The notes beneath the pieces were generated by a model. It was not told the DNA's origin. It was given only the letters and a program-made list of their open reading frames with translations, and did not search any database. Shown piece after piece: positions 1-7,755 of a stretch of 64,000 nt of DNA. A program made the translations under genes and the position numbers. Source of the stretch: CALIZF01 sp046292445 (GTDB lineage Bacteria; Pseudomonadota; Alphaproteobacteria; Rhodobacterales; Rhodobacteraceae). Position 1 is the first letter of the stretch; each line of letters begins with the position of its first letter. The DNA is taken from NCBI GenBank assembly GCA_046292445.1, contig JBKBQT010000009.1, forward strand, positions 62,001 through 126,000, read 5' to 3'.

Positions 1-311
1 GCGAGAATGTCGCGGCGCTCGAGATCGAGACGCATCTGAGCGCCCATCCCGCCATCGCGGTTGCGCAGGTCATCGGGGTCGAGGATGCGCAGTATGGCGA
101 GGTGGCGGCGGCCTTTGTCGAACTGGTGCCGGGCGCTTCGATGACTGCGCAGGACGTCGTGCGCCACTGCGCGGGGCGTCTCGCGCGCTTCAAGGTGCCG
201 CATTACGTGCGCTTCGTGCAGGACTGGCCGATGAGCGCGACCAAGATCCAGAAGTTCCGCCTGCCGCGGGACTTCGTGCCGGCCGAGCGGATCGACCCGC
301 GCGCGCTCTAG
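1..311 (+). CDS. Acyl-CoA synthetase (AMP-binding), C-terminal fragment
   Basis: This is the last ~103 codons of an acyl-CoA synthetase/AMP-ligase; the rest lies left of the window. The readable part is the AMP-binding C-terminal domain: it opens with ENVAALEIETHL (the usual GENV/GENIYP hinge region), continues with HPAIAVAQVIGVEDAQYGE, and ends with SATKIQKFRL, where the adenylation-domain lysine normally sits in a GKIQK/R context. The family activates carboxylic acids with ATP and CoA. It converges on the SDR gene to its right, with stop codons overlapping by 4 bases. It probably feeds the CoA-thioester pathway of this cluster, but the substrate-binding N-domain is not visible, so specificity cannot be judged. 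Confidence 0.85.
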   Translation, partial: ENVAALEIETHLSAHPAIAVAQVIGVEDAQYGEVAAAFVELVPGASMTAQDVVRHCAGRLARFKVPHYVRFVQDWPMSATKIQKFRLPRDFVPAERIDPRAL

Positions 312-1099
312 TCCCCCGCCCTCGCGGCGCGGGCGGCTGCCCGCACCTCGGCGTTCGTCGGGTTGCGGCGCAGCGTCAGGCCGCCGTTCACCTGGATCAC
401 CGATCCGGTGACGAAACATCCGTCCGAGCAGAGCCAAGTGATCGCCTCGGCCGTGTCGGCGAGCGTTCCGACCCGCCCCAGCGGCACCTCGCGGGCAAAG
501 GCGCCGACCACCGCCGGGTTCGCCGCCGCGCGCGCCGTCATGGGCGAGGCCGTGAAGCCCGGCGCCACGCTGTTGGCCCGGATACCCCGCGCACCGAATT
601 CGTTGGCGATGCAGCGGATCACATGATCGGTGCCCGCCTTGGTCCCCATGTAGGCGGCATGATCCTCCATCATGATCGTCGCCGTGGCGGAGGAAACCTG
701 CACGATGGCCCCGCCATCGGCCATTACCCGGAGCGCCGCCTGGCAAAACTGGAACGGCCCGATGAACTGGAGCGCGGCCATCCGTTCAAGCTCGTCCCGC
801 GTCGTTTCGAGAAAGGGCTTGAGCAGCCCCCACCCCGTCGCGTTCACCGCGAGGTCGAGCCCGCCGAAGGCCGCCACTGCCGCCTCGGCCATGCGGCCGA
901 GGTCGCCCTCGTCGGTGATGTCGCACAGACACCATTCCCCGCCGATCTCGGCTGCGAGCGCGGCAAGGGGCGCCGCGTGCCGCCCGGCGACGAGAACCCG
1001 CGCCCCTTCCGCCGCGAACTGCCGCGCCGTCACCTGCCCGAGATTGCCCGGACCGGCAGCGCCGAGGATGACTGCCCGCTTGCCTTCGAGCCTGCGCAT
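308..1099 (-). CDS. SDR-family oxidoreductase
   Basis: A 263-residue short-chain dehydrogenase/reductase. The N-terminal cofactor loop is GAAGPGNLGQ, a variant of TGxxxGxG. A NATGWG stretch stands at the NAG position, and the catalytic pair reads AAYMGTKAG (YxxxK). The C-terminus has the SVAPGFTASPM and SVIQVNGGL segments of classical NAD(P)-dependent members. The ATG at 1099 is preferred over the ATG at 1111 because GGAGG stands 5 bases before it. It is transcribed away from the GntR regulator gene, sharing a 239-bp control region. Likely role: oxidation of a hydroxyl group, probably on a CoA thioester or ring intermediate; the substrate is unknown. Confidence 0.88.
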   Translation of the reverse strand: MRRLEGKRAVILGAAGPGNLGQVTARQFAAEGARVLVAGRHAAPLAALAAEIGGEWCLCDITDEGDLGRMAEAAVAAFGGLDLAVNATGWGLLKPFLETTRDELERMAALQFIGPFQFCQAALRVMADGGAIVQVSSATATIMMEDHAAYMGTKAGTDHVIRCIANEFGARGIRANSVAPGFTASPMTARAAANPAVVGAFAREVPLGRVGTLADTAEAITWLCSDGCFVTGSVIQVNGGLTLRRNPTNAEVRAAARAARAGD

Positions 1100-1136
1100 C
1101 GCGCCCTCCATACCGCCGCGCGATGATTCGCGACAT

Positions 1137-1169
1137 CTTGTATGTTGAGCAATGCCGAACGAAATACAA
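1137..1169. promoter_or_regulatory. Putative GntR operator pair (TTGTAT / ATACAA) in divergent promoter
   Basis: TTGTAT at 1138-1143 and its inverse ATACAA at 1164-1169 face each other between the SDR gene (start 1099, minus) and the GntR gene (start 1339, plus). The same core recurs in the two other divergent promoters of this cluster, near 5465-5497 and 10350-10380. It resembles the A/T-rich GTATAC-type cores often bound by FadR-subfamily GntR proteins. Assignment to the regulator at 1339 is inference from recurrence and position. Confidence 0.5.
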
Positions 1170-1338
1170 AACACAGAACCAATCCGCGGTTGATTCGGCC
1201 GTCCCGCACATGCATCTTCTCCAGCCGGACACCCCCTTTGGTCGAAGCCATTGGTATTCGCATGGAAGGGCGGGTAACCTGAGTGATAAGCATTCGTGTG
1301 CGGGGCGGCAGCGCATCCGCCCGCCCAAGGAGCGCAGC

Positions 1339-2028
1339 ATGTCGAAGACGACCGGATTGACCCATGCCGAAACGGTGCGCCTGTCGCTCGAGCGTGACAT
1401 CTTTTCGGGAAGCCTGCCCCCCGGGTCGTCGCTCGACGAAGAGGCGCTGGCGCAGCGGTTCAACGTCTCGCGCACGCCGGTGCGCGAGGCAATGCTGCAC
1501 CTGATCCAGTCGGGTCTTGTCGAGAAGAAGCCGCGCCAGGGCGCGATCGTCACCCGCATCGACGTGCCCGACATGATCCAGCTTTTCGAGGTGATGTCGG
1601 AGCTTGAGGGGATTTGCGCCAAGTTTGCCGCCCGCCGCATGTCCGACCAGGAACGCGCCGACCTGCGCGCCCTGCACGAGGCGTCCGAGGCCGCGCATCG
1701 GGCCGGCGATCACGAACAGTATTACCTGCTCAGCCGCCGCTTCCACTTGATGGTGATCGCTGGCACGCACAACCAGGAGCTGATCGAGACGACCAACCGG
1801 CTCGGGGTCAAGCTGCTGCCCTATCGCCGGTTCCAGCTTTCCTATCCGGGCCGGTCCGAAAGCAACCTGCGCGACCACGCCGCGATCATGGAGGCGATCT
1901 GCGCGGGCGACTATCAGGCCGCCCGTTCCCTGTTCCAGAAACATACCAACGTGCAGGGCGACGTGCTGGCCGAATACATCGCCATGGGCAACCGCGAGCC
2001 GCAGCGGTCCACGGCCGGACTGCGCTGA
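1339..2028 (+). CDS. GntR-family regulator, FCD (FadR) type
   Basis: A 229-residue transcription factor. Residues ~5-70 form the GntR winged helix-turn-helix, with the typical DEEALAQRFNVSRTPVREAM recognition segment. Residues ~85-215 form an all-helical FCD ligand domain, with acidic and His positions (FEVMSELEG, HLMVIAGTHN, RDHAAIMEAI) of the kind that bind a metal and a carboxylate ligand in this family. The ATG at 1339 has AAGGAG 6 bases upstream; the longer open frame to the left has no such support. It stands between two catabolic gene blocks and probably represses them until an acid or CoA intermediate is present. Confidence 0.88.
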   Translation: MSKTTGLTHAETVRLSLERDIFSGSLPPGSSLDEEALAQRFNVSRTPVREAMLHLIQSGLVEKKPRQGAIVTRIDVPDMIQLFEVMSELEGICAKFAARRMSDQERADLRALHEASEAAHRAGDHEQYYLLSRRFHLMVIAGTHNQELIETTNRLGVKLLPYRRFQLSYPGRSESNLRDHAAIMEAICAGDYQAARSLFQKHTNVQGDVLAEYIAMGNREPQRSTAGLR

Positions 2029-2031
2029 GGG

Positions 2032-3405
2032 TTACATCAGCAGCCGCGCCGGGCTTTGCAGCAGGTCGCGGATCGTGCCGAGGAATTGCGCCGCCAGCGC
2101 CCCGTCCACCGCCCGGTGATCGGCCGATAGCGTCAGCGTCATCACATCGGCAAAGCGCATGCCGCCGCCCGGCGCCGGCCGCGCCTCGGGCCGGACCGCG
2201 CCGACGGCGAGGATGGCCGCCTGGGGCGGCATCACGATCGCATCGAACGCCCGCACGCCGAACATCCCGAGGTTCGAGACGGTGAAGCCCGCGCCCTCGA
2301 TCTCGTCCGCGCCGAGCATCCGCGCGCGCGCCCGGGCGGCGAGATCCGCCGCATCGGCGGCGATGGCGCGCACACCGCGACCGCCCGCGTCGCGGATCAC
2401 CGGCGCGACGAGGCCGCCGTCGATCGACACCGCAACCGCGATGTCGGCGCGCGGCAACGCCGTCGTCCCGCCCTCGCTGACATGCACGTTGACCGCCGGA
2501 TGAGCCAGCAGTGCCATGCCGCAGGCCCGCAGGATCAGGTCGTTCACGCTGACCTTCGCCCCGTCGCCGGCCGCGTTCAAGGCTGCGCGAAGGTCGGCGA
2601 GCGCGTCGGTTTCCACGTCCATGGCGGTATAGAAATGCGGCACCGTGGCCTTCGAGCGCGTGAGCGTCCGCGCGATGGCCTTGCGCAACGGTGTGAACGG
2701 GGTTTCCGCCGGGGCCGGCAGCGGTGCCGCGGACGGTGGTGCACTTGCGGGGGCCGGGGGCGACCACAGCCCCGCGGCCGCCGCAGCGGCCTGTGCATCG
2801 GCGAGCGATACGCGCCCCTTGCGGCCGGTTCCCGCGATGCCGGTCATCGACAGGCCGATGGCGCGGGCGAATTTCTCGGCGACTGGGCTGGCATGGACCG
2901 CCGCGGCCGGACCGGCCTGCCGGGCCGCGCCCTCGACATCGCCCCTGCGCACCTTGCCCTTCGGCCCGCTGCCCGTCACGCCGGCCAGATCGACGCCGGC
3001 CGCGGCCGCGGTCCGGCGGGCGAGCGGGGTCGCCGCAACGGCCGCGGCGGGCGTCCTCGCCGGTGGTGCACGCTCCTCCGGCGCTGCCGCCTGCGGCTCG
3101 AACGAGGCATCGACGGGCCGGTATTCGGCGATGAAGCGGTCGAGGGCGGCATCCTCCACCCCGTCATCCGCGATGACCGCGATCAGCGTGCCAACCGCCA
3201 CCGTCTCGCCCGCAGGCACGAGGATCCGGCGCAGGATGCCGGGCTTTTCGACCTCCATGCTGTTGACGATCTTGTCCGTCTCGACATCGCAGAGTTCGGC
3301 CCCAGCCTCGGCCCGGCCGCCTTCGGCGACGTGCCAGGCGGTGACGGTGCCCTCGGCCATCTCGAGGCCCCATTTGGGCAGGGTGACGGGGATGATGCCC
3401 TTCAT
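2032..3405 (-). CDS. 2-oxoacid dehydrogenase complex E2 (dihydrolipoyl acyltransferase) with two subunit-binding domains
   Basis: A 457-residue acyltransferase core of a 2-oxoacid dehydrogenase complex, which moves an acyl group from lipoyl-lysine to CoA. The lipoyl domain covers residues ~1-80, with the lipoylated Lys45 in ETDKI. Two peripheral subunit-binding domains follow, at ~125-160 (ATPLARRTAAAAG...GPKGKV) and ~173-210 (ASPVAEKFARAIG...GRKGRV), separated by Ala/Pro linkers. The catalytic domain runs from ~235 to the end, with HRAVDG (His430, Asp434) as active site. Most E2 proteins have one subunit-binding domain, so two is unusual. The start at 3405 has AAGGAG ahead; an upstream extension is not supported. 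It is the last gene of E1alpha-E1beta-E2, one base after the E1 beta stop. No E3 gene is present, so lipoamide dehydrogenase must come from elsewhere. Confidence 0.92.
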   Translation of the reverse strand: MKGIIPVTLPKWGLEMAEGTVTAWHVAEGGRAEAGAELCDVETDKIVNSMEVEKPGILRRILVPAGETVAVGTLIAVIADDGVEDAALDRFIAEYRPVDASFEPQAAAPEERAPPARTPAAAVAATPLARRTAAAAGVDLAGVTGSGPKGKVRRGDVEGAARQAGPAAAVHASPVAEKFARAIGLSMTGIAGTGRKGRVSLADAQAAAAAAGLWSPPAPASAPPSAAPLPAPAETPFTPLRKAIARTLTRSKATVPHFYTAMDVETDALADLRAALNAAGDGAKVSVNDLILRACGMALLAHPAVNVHVSEGGTTALPRADIAVAVSIDGGLVAPVIRDAGGRGVRAIAADAADLAARARARMLGADEIEGAGFTVSNLGMFGVRAFDAIVMPPQAAILAVGAVRPEARPAPGGGMRFADVMTLTLSADHRAVDGALAAQFLGTIRDLLQSPARLLM

Positions 3406-3406
3406 C

Positions 3407-4420
3407 TCAGGCTCCTTCCATGGCGCGGCGCACGGCGGCCTCGATCTGCGTCGGGCCGGGGACATAGAGCCGCTCCAATTCGCGCGCGAAGGGCACCGGG
3501 GTGTGGGGGGCCGTCACCTTCTGCACCGGCGCCCGGAGGTGACGGAACCCGGCCGTAGCGGCAAGCGATGCGACCTCGGACGCGATCGAGCAGACGGGGT
3601 TGGATTCGTCCACCACCACCAGCCGCCCGGTCATCGACAGGCTTTCGAGGATCGTCTCCCCGTCCATCGGCGACGTTGTGCGCAGGTCGATCACCTCGCA
3701 GGATATCCCGTCTTTGGCGAGCGTCTCGGCGGCTTTGGTCGCGAACTGCACCATGCGGGCCAGCGCAACGACCGTCACATCCAATCCCTCGCGCACCAGC
3801 GCCGCCTCGCCGAAGGGCACAAGGTGCTCGCCCTCGGGCACCTCGCCCTTGCGGGCGTAAAGCGCCTTGTGTTCGAGGAATATCACCGGATCGTCGTCGC
3901 GGATCGCCGTCGTCAGCAGGCCCTTGGCATCCGCCGGGGTCGAGGGGACCACGACCTTGAGGCCGGGTATCGCCGACAGCATCGGATAGATCGTCTGCGA
4001 ATGCTGGGCGGCGGCATTCATGCCCGCGCCCATCGACATGCGCAGCACCACGGGCGTCCTTGCCTTGCCGCCGAACATGTAGCGGAACTTGGCCATCTGG
4101 TTCATGATCTGGTCGAGCGCCACACCGACGAAATCGGCGAACATCAGTTCGGCCACTGGCCGCAGCCCCGCCAGCGCCGCGCCGTTCGCCGCGCCGACGA
4201 TGTTGCTTTCGCTGATCGGCGTGTCGATCACGCGCTTCTCCCCGAACCGGCCGATCAGCCCCTTGGTCACGCCGAAGATGCCCCCCGCCGCATCGCGCGT
4301 CCCCGAGGTGCCCCCGGCGCCGCCAGACACGTCCTCGCCCAGCACGATCACGCGAGGATCGCGCGCCATCTCCTCGTGCAGCGCCTGGTTGAGCGCATCG
4401 CGCATCGTCATCTCGGGCAT
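3407..4420 (-). CDS. 2-oxoacid dehydrogenase E1 component, beta subunit
   Basis: A 337-residue transketolase-type beta subunit of a thiamine-diphosphate dehydrogenase (PdhB/AcoB/BkdB family). Visible hallmarks are MTMRDALNQALHEEM at the start, VIVLGEDV, RVIDTPISESNIVG, PVAELMFADFVGVALDQIMNQ and the C-terminal transketolase domain with VIDLRTTSPMD. The start at 4420 follows GAGGTG with 5-base spacing and lies 9 bases from the E1 alpha stop. With the alpha subunit it decarboxylates a 2-oxoacid (or acetoin-like compound) and acylates the E2 lipoyl group. The sequence resembles both acetoin and pyruvate dehydrogenases, so the substrate cannot be read from motifs alone; location in a catabolic cluster argues against a housekeeping pyruvate dehydrogenase. 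Confidence 0.92.
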   Translation of the reverse strand: MPEMTMRDALNQALHEEMARDPRVIVLGEDVSGGAGGTSGTRDAAGGIFGVTKGLIGRFGEKRVIDTPISESNIVGAANGAALAGLRPVAELMFADFVGVALDQIMNQMAKFRYMFGGKARTPVVLRMSMGAGMNAAAQHSQTIYPMLSAIPGLKVVVPSTPADAKGLLTTAIRDDDPVIFLEHKALYARKGEVPEGEHLVPFGEAALVREGLDVTVVALARMVQFATKAAETLAKDGISCEVIDLRTTSPMDGETILESLSMTGRLVVVDESNPVCSIASEVASLAATAGFRHLRAPVQKVTAPHTPVPFARELERLYVPGPTQIEAAVRRAMEGA

Positions 4421-4429
4421 CGGCGCACC

Positions 4430-5395
4430 TCAGTAGTCGGCATAGACATCGGACAGCATGACCTCGGGCCCCGGCACCGGCCCCTTGCGGGCCGAATCCA
4501 CCGCCGCGTCGATCTGCGCCAGCACCTCGGCATCCACGGCGTCGAGCGTGGCGGCATCGAAGATCCCCGCCTCCGTCACGCGGGCGCGGAACTGCATCAG
4601 GCAGTCCTTCGTCTCGCGGAACATCTTCACCTCGTCCTTGGCGCGGTAGTTCTGCGGATCGCCCTCGAAATGGCCGAAATACCGCGTCGCGGTGGCCACG
4701 ACCGCCGAAGGCCCCTTGCCCGCACGGGCATGCGCGATGGCCGCCGCCGCCGCCTCGTGGACCGAGAAGTAGTCGAACCCGTCCGCCTCCCACACCGGGA
4801 TGCCGAAGCCGCGCGTCCGCGTCACCAGATCGGACCCGATCCCGTAGCGCGAGCCGGTGTGTTCCGAATAGCCGTTGTCCTCGAAGACGAAGACCTTGGG
4901 CACCTTGAGCACCACGGCCATGTTCATCGCCTCGAACACGGTCCCCTGGTTCGACGCGCCGTCGCCGGTGAACGACAGCGCCACCGATCCGTCGCCCTTG
5001 ATGTCGCAGGCAATGGCGGCGCCGAGGGCGATGGGCTGGCCGCCGCCGACGATGCCGTTCGCGCCGAGCATCCCCTTGTCGAGGTCGGCAATATGCATCG
5101 ATCCGCCGCGCCCCTTGCACAGCCCGTCCGCCCGGCCGTAGATCTCATGCATCATCCCGCGCACGTCGCAGCCACGCGCGAGGCAATGGCCGTGTCCGCG
5201 ATGGGTCGACACGATCCAGTCCTCGGCGCGCAGGTTCTCGCATACGCCGACCGCGATCGCCTCCTGCCCGGCATAGAGGTGGGTGAAGCCCGCGATCTCG
5301 CCCTTGGGGTTCTCGACGTGCAGCCGTTCCTCGAACGCGCGGATCAGGCGCATCTGCCGGTAGGCGCGCAGGATCTGCTCCGGGCTTTGCTGCAT
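4430..5395 (-). CDS. 2-oxoacid dehydrogenase E1 component, alpha subunit
   Basis: A 321-residue thiamine-diphosphate-binding alpha subunit (PdhA/AcoA type). The cofactor motif starts GDGASNQG (residues 144-151) and ends at EDNGY (172-176). The catalytic-loop histidines are in HRGHGHCLARG (65-75). The phosphorylation-loop region GRGGSMHIADL is also present. The ATG at 5395 has GGAGG 6 bases ahead; the upstream in-frame ATG at 5413 does not. It is the first gene of the E1alpha-E1beta-E2 unit, divergent from an acyl-CoA dehydrogenase. The divergent region carries two TTGTAT-like sites, so it is probably controlled by the GntR protein at 1339. Confidence 0.92.
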   Translation of the reverse strand: MQQSPEQILRAYRQMRLIRAFEERLHVENPKGEIAGFTHLYAGQEAIAVGVCENLRAEDWIVSTHRGHGHCLARGCDVRGMMHEIYGRADGLCKGRGGSMHIADLDKGMLGANGIVGGGQPIALGAAIACDIKGDGSVALSFTGDGASNQGTVFEAMNMAVVLKVPKVFVFEDNGYSEHTGSRYGIGSDLVTRTRGFGIPVWEADGFDYFSVHEAAAAAIAHARAGKGPSAVVATATRYFGHFEGDPQNYRAKDEVKMFRETKDCLMQFRARVTEAGIFDAATLDAVDAEVLAQIDAAVDSARKGPVPGPEVMLSDVYADY

Positions 5396-5464
5396 GGGTT
5401 GCCTCCGTCGCAAGGCCGCGGGCAGGCGCCCGCCGCACGATTGCCCCTACTCTTTCCAGATTTC

Positions 5465-5497
5465 ATTGTATATTGAAAGGGCAATCTTTGTATTTTG
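5465..5497. promoter_or_regulatory. Putative GntR operators (two TTGTAT cores, 22 bp apart)
   Basis: ATTGTATATTGA at 5465-5476 and TTTGTATTTTG at 5487-5497 are direct repeats of the TTGTAT core, with GTAT beginning at 5468 and 5490. They lie between E1 alpha (start 5395, minus) and the acyl-CoA dehydrogenase (start 5516, plus). A 22-bp spacing puts both on the same DNA face, as expected for cooperative dimers. Functional assignment is inferred. Confidence 0.5.
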
Positions 5498-5515
5498 TGG
5501 CGGGGAGGCTGGCAC

Positions 5516-6679
5516 ATGGACTTTCGTCTGACCGACGAGCAGGCAGCGCTGCAGGAGGCGGCGCGGCGTTTCGCCCAGGCCGAGCTGCCGCCGCTCGCGG
5601 CCGAGCTGGAACGGGACGCGCGCCCGGTGCCGCAGGTCTGGCTGGACCGGTATGCCGCCATGGGCTTTCTCGGGATCAACGTCGCCGAAGCCTACGGCGG
5701 GCTTGGCCTTGGCAATCTCGAGGCGCTTCTCGTGGTCGAGGAATTCGCCAAGATCAGCTCGGCTGTCGCCTTTCCGGTGTTCGAAAGCTGCGTCGGGCCG
5801 GTTCGGGCGATCGAGTACTTCGCCCCCCAATCCCTGCGCGACCGGGTCATCCCGCGCGTCTGCCGCGGGGAACTAGTCGTCGCGGTGGGCATGAGCGAGG
5901 CCGACGCGGGCAGCGCGCTCACCGACCTCAAGACACGGGCGCGGATCGAGGGCGACCGGGTGATCCTGAACGGCACCAAGCGCTGGTGTTCGGGCGGCGG
6001 GCATGCGGGCGGCTATGTCGTCTATGCCCGGTTCAGCGACCGGCAGGGTGCGGCGGGAATCGGCGCGGTCTATGTCGAGAAGGGCACGCCCGGCTTCACC
6101 TTCGGCCCGCAGGAAGAGCTGATGGGGTTCCGCGGTGTTCCCTCGTCGGATCTCTATTTCGACAATGTCGAACTGCCGCTCGACGCGGTGATCGTGGGCG
6201 AAGGCGGGTTCAAGAAGCTGATGGAGGCGTTCGACCTTGAACGCTGCGGCAACGCGACGATGGCGCTCGGGCAGGCGTCCGGGGCGCTCGACGACGTGCT
6301 GGTCTATGTGCAGGAGCGCGAGCAGTTCGGCCGGCCGATCGTCGAGTTTCAGGGCGTTCAGATCAAGCTGGCCGAGATGAAGCTGCGCGTCGATGCGGCG
6401 CGCCTGCTGATCCAGCGGGCGTCAAAGAACGCCGAGGACGGGATGCCGTCGCTGCTCGACTCCTCGCTCGCCAAGTGTTTCGCCAACGAGATCGCGCGCG
6501 AGGTGACGGGAACGGCGGTGCAGCTCATGGGCGGCTATGGCTATTCCAAGGCCTATCCGATGGAACGCCGACTGCGCGACAGCTGGGGCTGGGGCATCGC
6601 CGGCGGGGCGATCGATATCCAGAAGGTCAACATCGCCTCGGCCCTCGTCGGGCGGCGGTTCAACCAGCGCGCGGGCTGA
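5516..6679 (+). CDS. Acyl-CoA dehydrogenase family protein, atypical active site
   Basis: A 387-residue flavoprotein with the normal three-domain layout: N-terminal helices (DFRLTDEQAALQEAARRFAQ), central barrel with MSEADAGSALTDLKTRA, and C-terminal helical domain with ALGQASGALDDVLVYVQER and LMGGYGYSKAYPMERRLRD. It should oxidise the alpha-beta bond of an acyl-CoA with FAD. Near the C-terminus, where many members read IYEGTSEIQ, this one reads GIAGGAIDIQ, so the usual catalytic Glu is replaced by Gly (~residue 363). The base may sit elsewhere, as in isovaleryl-CoA dehydrogenase, or the enzyme may do another reaction. The start at 5516 has GGGGAGG ahead. The Rieske ferredoxin gene follows 3 bases after its stop. 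Confidence 0.88.
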   Translation: MDFRLTDEQAALQEAARRFAQAELPPLAAELERDARPVPQVWLDRYAAMGFLGINVAEAYGGLGLGNLEALLVVEEFAKISSAVAFPVFESCVGPVRAIEYFAPQSLRDRVIPRVCRGELVVAVGMSEADAGSALTDLKTRARIEGDRVILNGTKRWCSGGGHAGGYVVYARFSDRQGAAGIGAVYVEKGTPGFTFGPQEELMGFRGVPSSDLYFDNVELPLDAVIVGEGGFKKLMEAFDLERCGNATMALGQASGALDDVLVYVQEREQFGRPIVEFQGVQIKLAEMKLRVDAARLLIQRASKNAEDGMPSLLDSSLAKCFANEIAREVTGTAVQLMGGYGYSKAYPMERRLRDSWGWGIAGGAIDIQKVNIASALVGRRFNQRAG

Positions 6680-6682
6680 CCG

Positions 6683-7021
6683 GTGCTGCCGCGGGCGACG
6701 GCCGAATTCGTCGATGTCGCCGGCACGGCGCAGGTGCCGGCCGCCGGCGCGCTGTTCGTGGCGGCGGGTTCGCAGGAGATCATGCTGACGCGGAACGGGG
6801 CGGGCGAGATCGTCGCCTTCTCGGGCCGCTGCCCGCATGCCTTCGCGCGGCTGGCCGAGGGCAGGATCGAGGGCGGGCAGGTGATCTGCGCCGCCCATGG
6901 CGCGCGGTTCGATCTGGCGACGGGCCGGTCGCAGGGCGGCTGTCCCGACCTGCCCGCTTATGCGGTGCGGGTCGATGGTCGCCGTGTTCTCGTGCGCCCC
7001 GGTGTTGCGCCTCAGGCATAG
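6683..7021 (+). CDS. Rieske [2Fe-2S] ferredoxin
   Basis: A 112-residue soluble Rieske protein. The cluster ligands are visible: Cys50-Pro-His52 and Cys69-Ala-Ala-His72 (CPH and CAAHG). There is no signal peptide or membrane anchor, so it is a cytoplasmic electron carrier like the ferredoxins of aromatic dioxygenases. It starts with GTG at 6683, 3 bases after the acyl-CoA dehydrogenase stop, with only a weak ribosome site, suggesting translational coupling. Its 3' end overlaps the convergent ThuA-like gene by 10 bases. The likely partner is the Rieske oxygenase at 8206-9486, but no reductase gene is nearby, so the electron donor is unknown. Confidence 0.88.
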   Translation: MLPRATAEFVDVAGTAQVPAAGALFVAAGSQEIMLTRNGAGEIVAFSGRCPHAFARLAEGRIEGGQVICAAHGARFDLATGRSQGGCPDLPAYAVRVDGRRVLVRPGVAPQA

Positions 7022-7755
7022 GGTGCGGCACGTATCGCCCACAGAAGGCCCCGGCGCAGCAGGGTGCGGAACACCGGGTGGGGCCAGGATCCGCGCTCGA
7101 CGAAGGGGTAGGCGTCGGTCAGGGGCTGCATGTCATGGCGGCCCCGCGTATGGCCCAGCGTCAGATAGAGGACCGCGCCCGGACCGTGGTCGCGCAGGCT
7201 CAGGACCGGATGGGCGGGTTCGTCCCAGTCGGCCCGCGCGAACAGCGGCGTGCGCCCGGTGAAGGCGCAGGTGAGCAGGACCGTCGCGCCCGGGTCCACG
7301 TCCTGCAGGTATAGCTCATCCTCGACAAAGAACGTGCCGAACCCTGCGACGAGCGGGTGATCGGGCGCAGCGAGCCGGACCTTGAACCGCGCCGGGGCGG
7401 GATGGGCGGCGAACTGGCTACCCAGCATCGCCCGCAGGCGCGGGGGCAGGGGCGGGCATCGCACCGGCGCGTCCCCGTCGAGGATCAGCCGGGCGTTGGT
7501 GGCATGCAGCGCGAACCACCGGCCGCCGCGGGCAAGGAAACGGTCCAGCGCATCGAGCGCCGCATCATCGGGCATCACGTCGCAGGTATAGGTGACCAGC
7601 AGGTCGGCCGCATCGAGCATCGCGGGCGCATAGCCCTCGGCCACCCGCACCCGCAACCCTTCGTGTTCCGCCATGAGGGTCAGAAGCTCCAGCCGCGCAT
7701 GGTCCATGTCGTGCCATGGACCTGCGCAGATCAGCACCCCGTCGCGGCGCGCCAT
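7012..7755 (-). CDS. ThuA-like domain protein
   Basis: A 247-residue protein of the ThuA / trehalose-utilisation superfamily, which has a class I glutamine-amidotransferase-like fold. Visible landmarks are VLICAGPWHDMDHAR, LLVTYTCDV, GGRWFALHAT, LGSQFAAHP, FFVEDELYLQDV and TLGHTRGRHD, matching the family's conserved blocks in order. The ATG at 7755 overlaps the MaoC stop in a TGATG arrangement, so translation is coupled. Members occur beside sugar and polyol dehydrogenases and have few proven reactions. Its position inside a Rieske oxygenase/hydratase operon is uncommon, and no specific function can be assigned. Confidence 0.8.
   Translation of the reverse strand: MARRDGVLICAGPWHDMDHARLELLTLMAEHEGLRVRVAEGYAPAMLDAADLLVTYTCDVMPDDAALDALDRFLARGGRWFALHATNARLILDGDAPVRCPPLPPRLRAMLGSQFAAHPAPARFKVRLAAPDHPLVAGFGTFFVEDELYLQDVDPGATVLLTCAFTGRTPLFARADWDEPAHPVLSLRDHGPGAVLYLTLGHTRGRHDMQPLTDAYPFVERGSWPHPVFRTLLRRGLLWAIRAAPYA

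Noticed and set aside
2032..5395. Assignment of the E1/E2 genes as the housekeeping pyruvate dehydrogenase
   Set aside because: No E3 gene follows, the E2 has an unusual two-PSBD layout, and the unit shares TTGTAT sites with the surrounding catabolic operons; it could equally be an acetoin or special 2-oxoacid complex, so no symbol is given.
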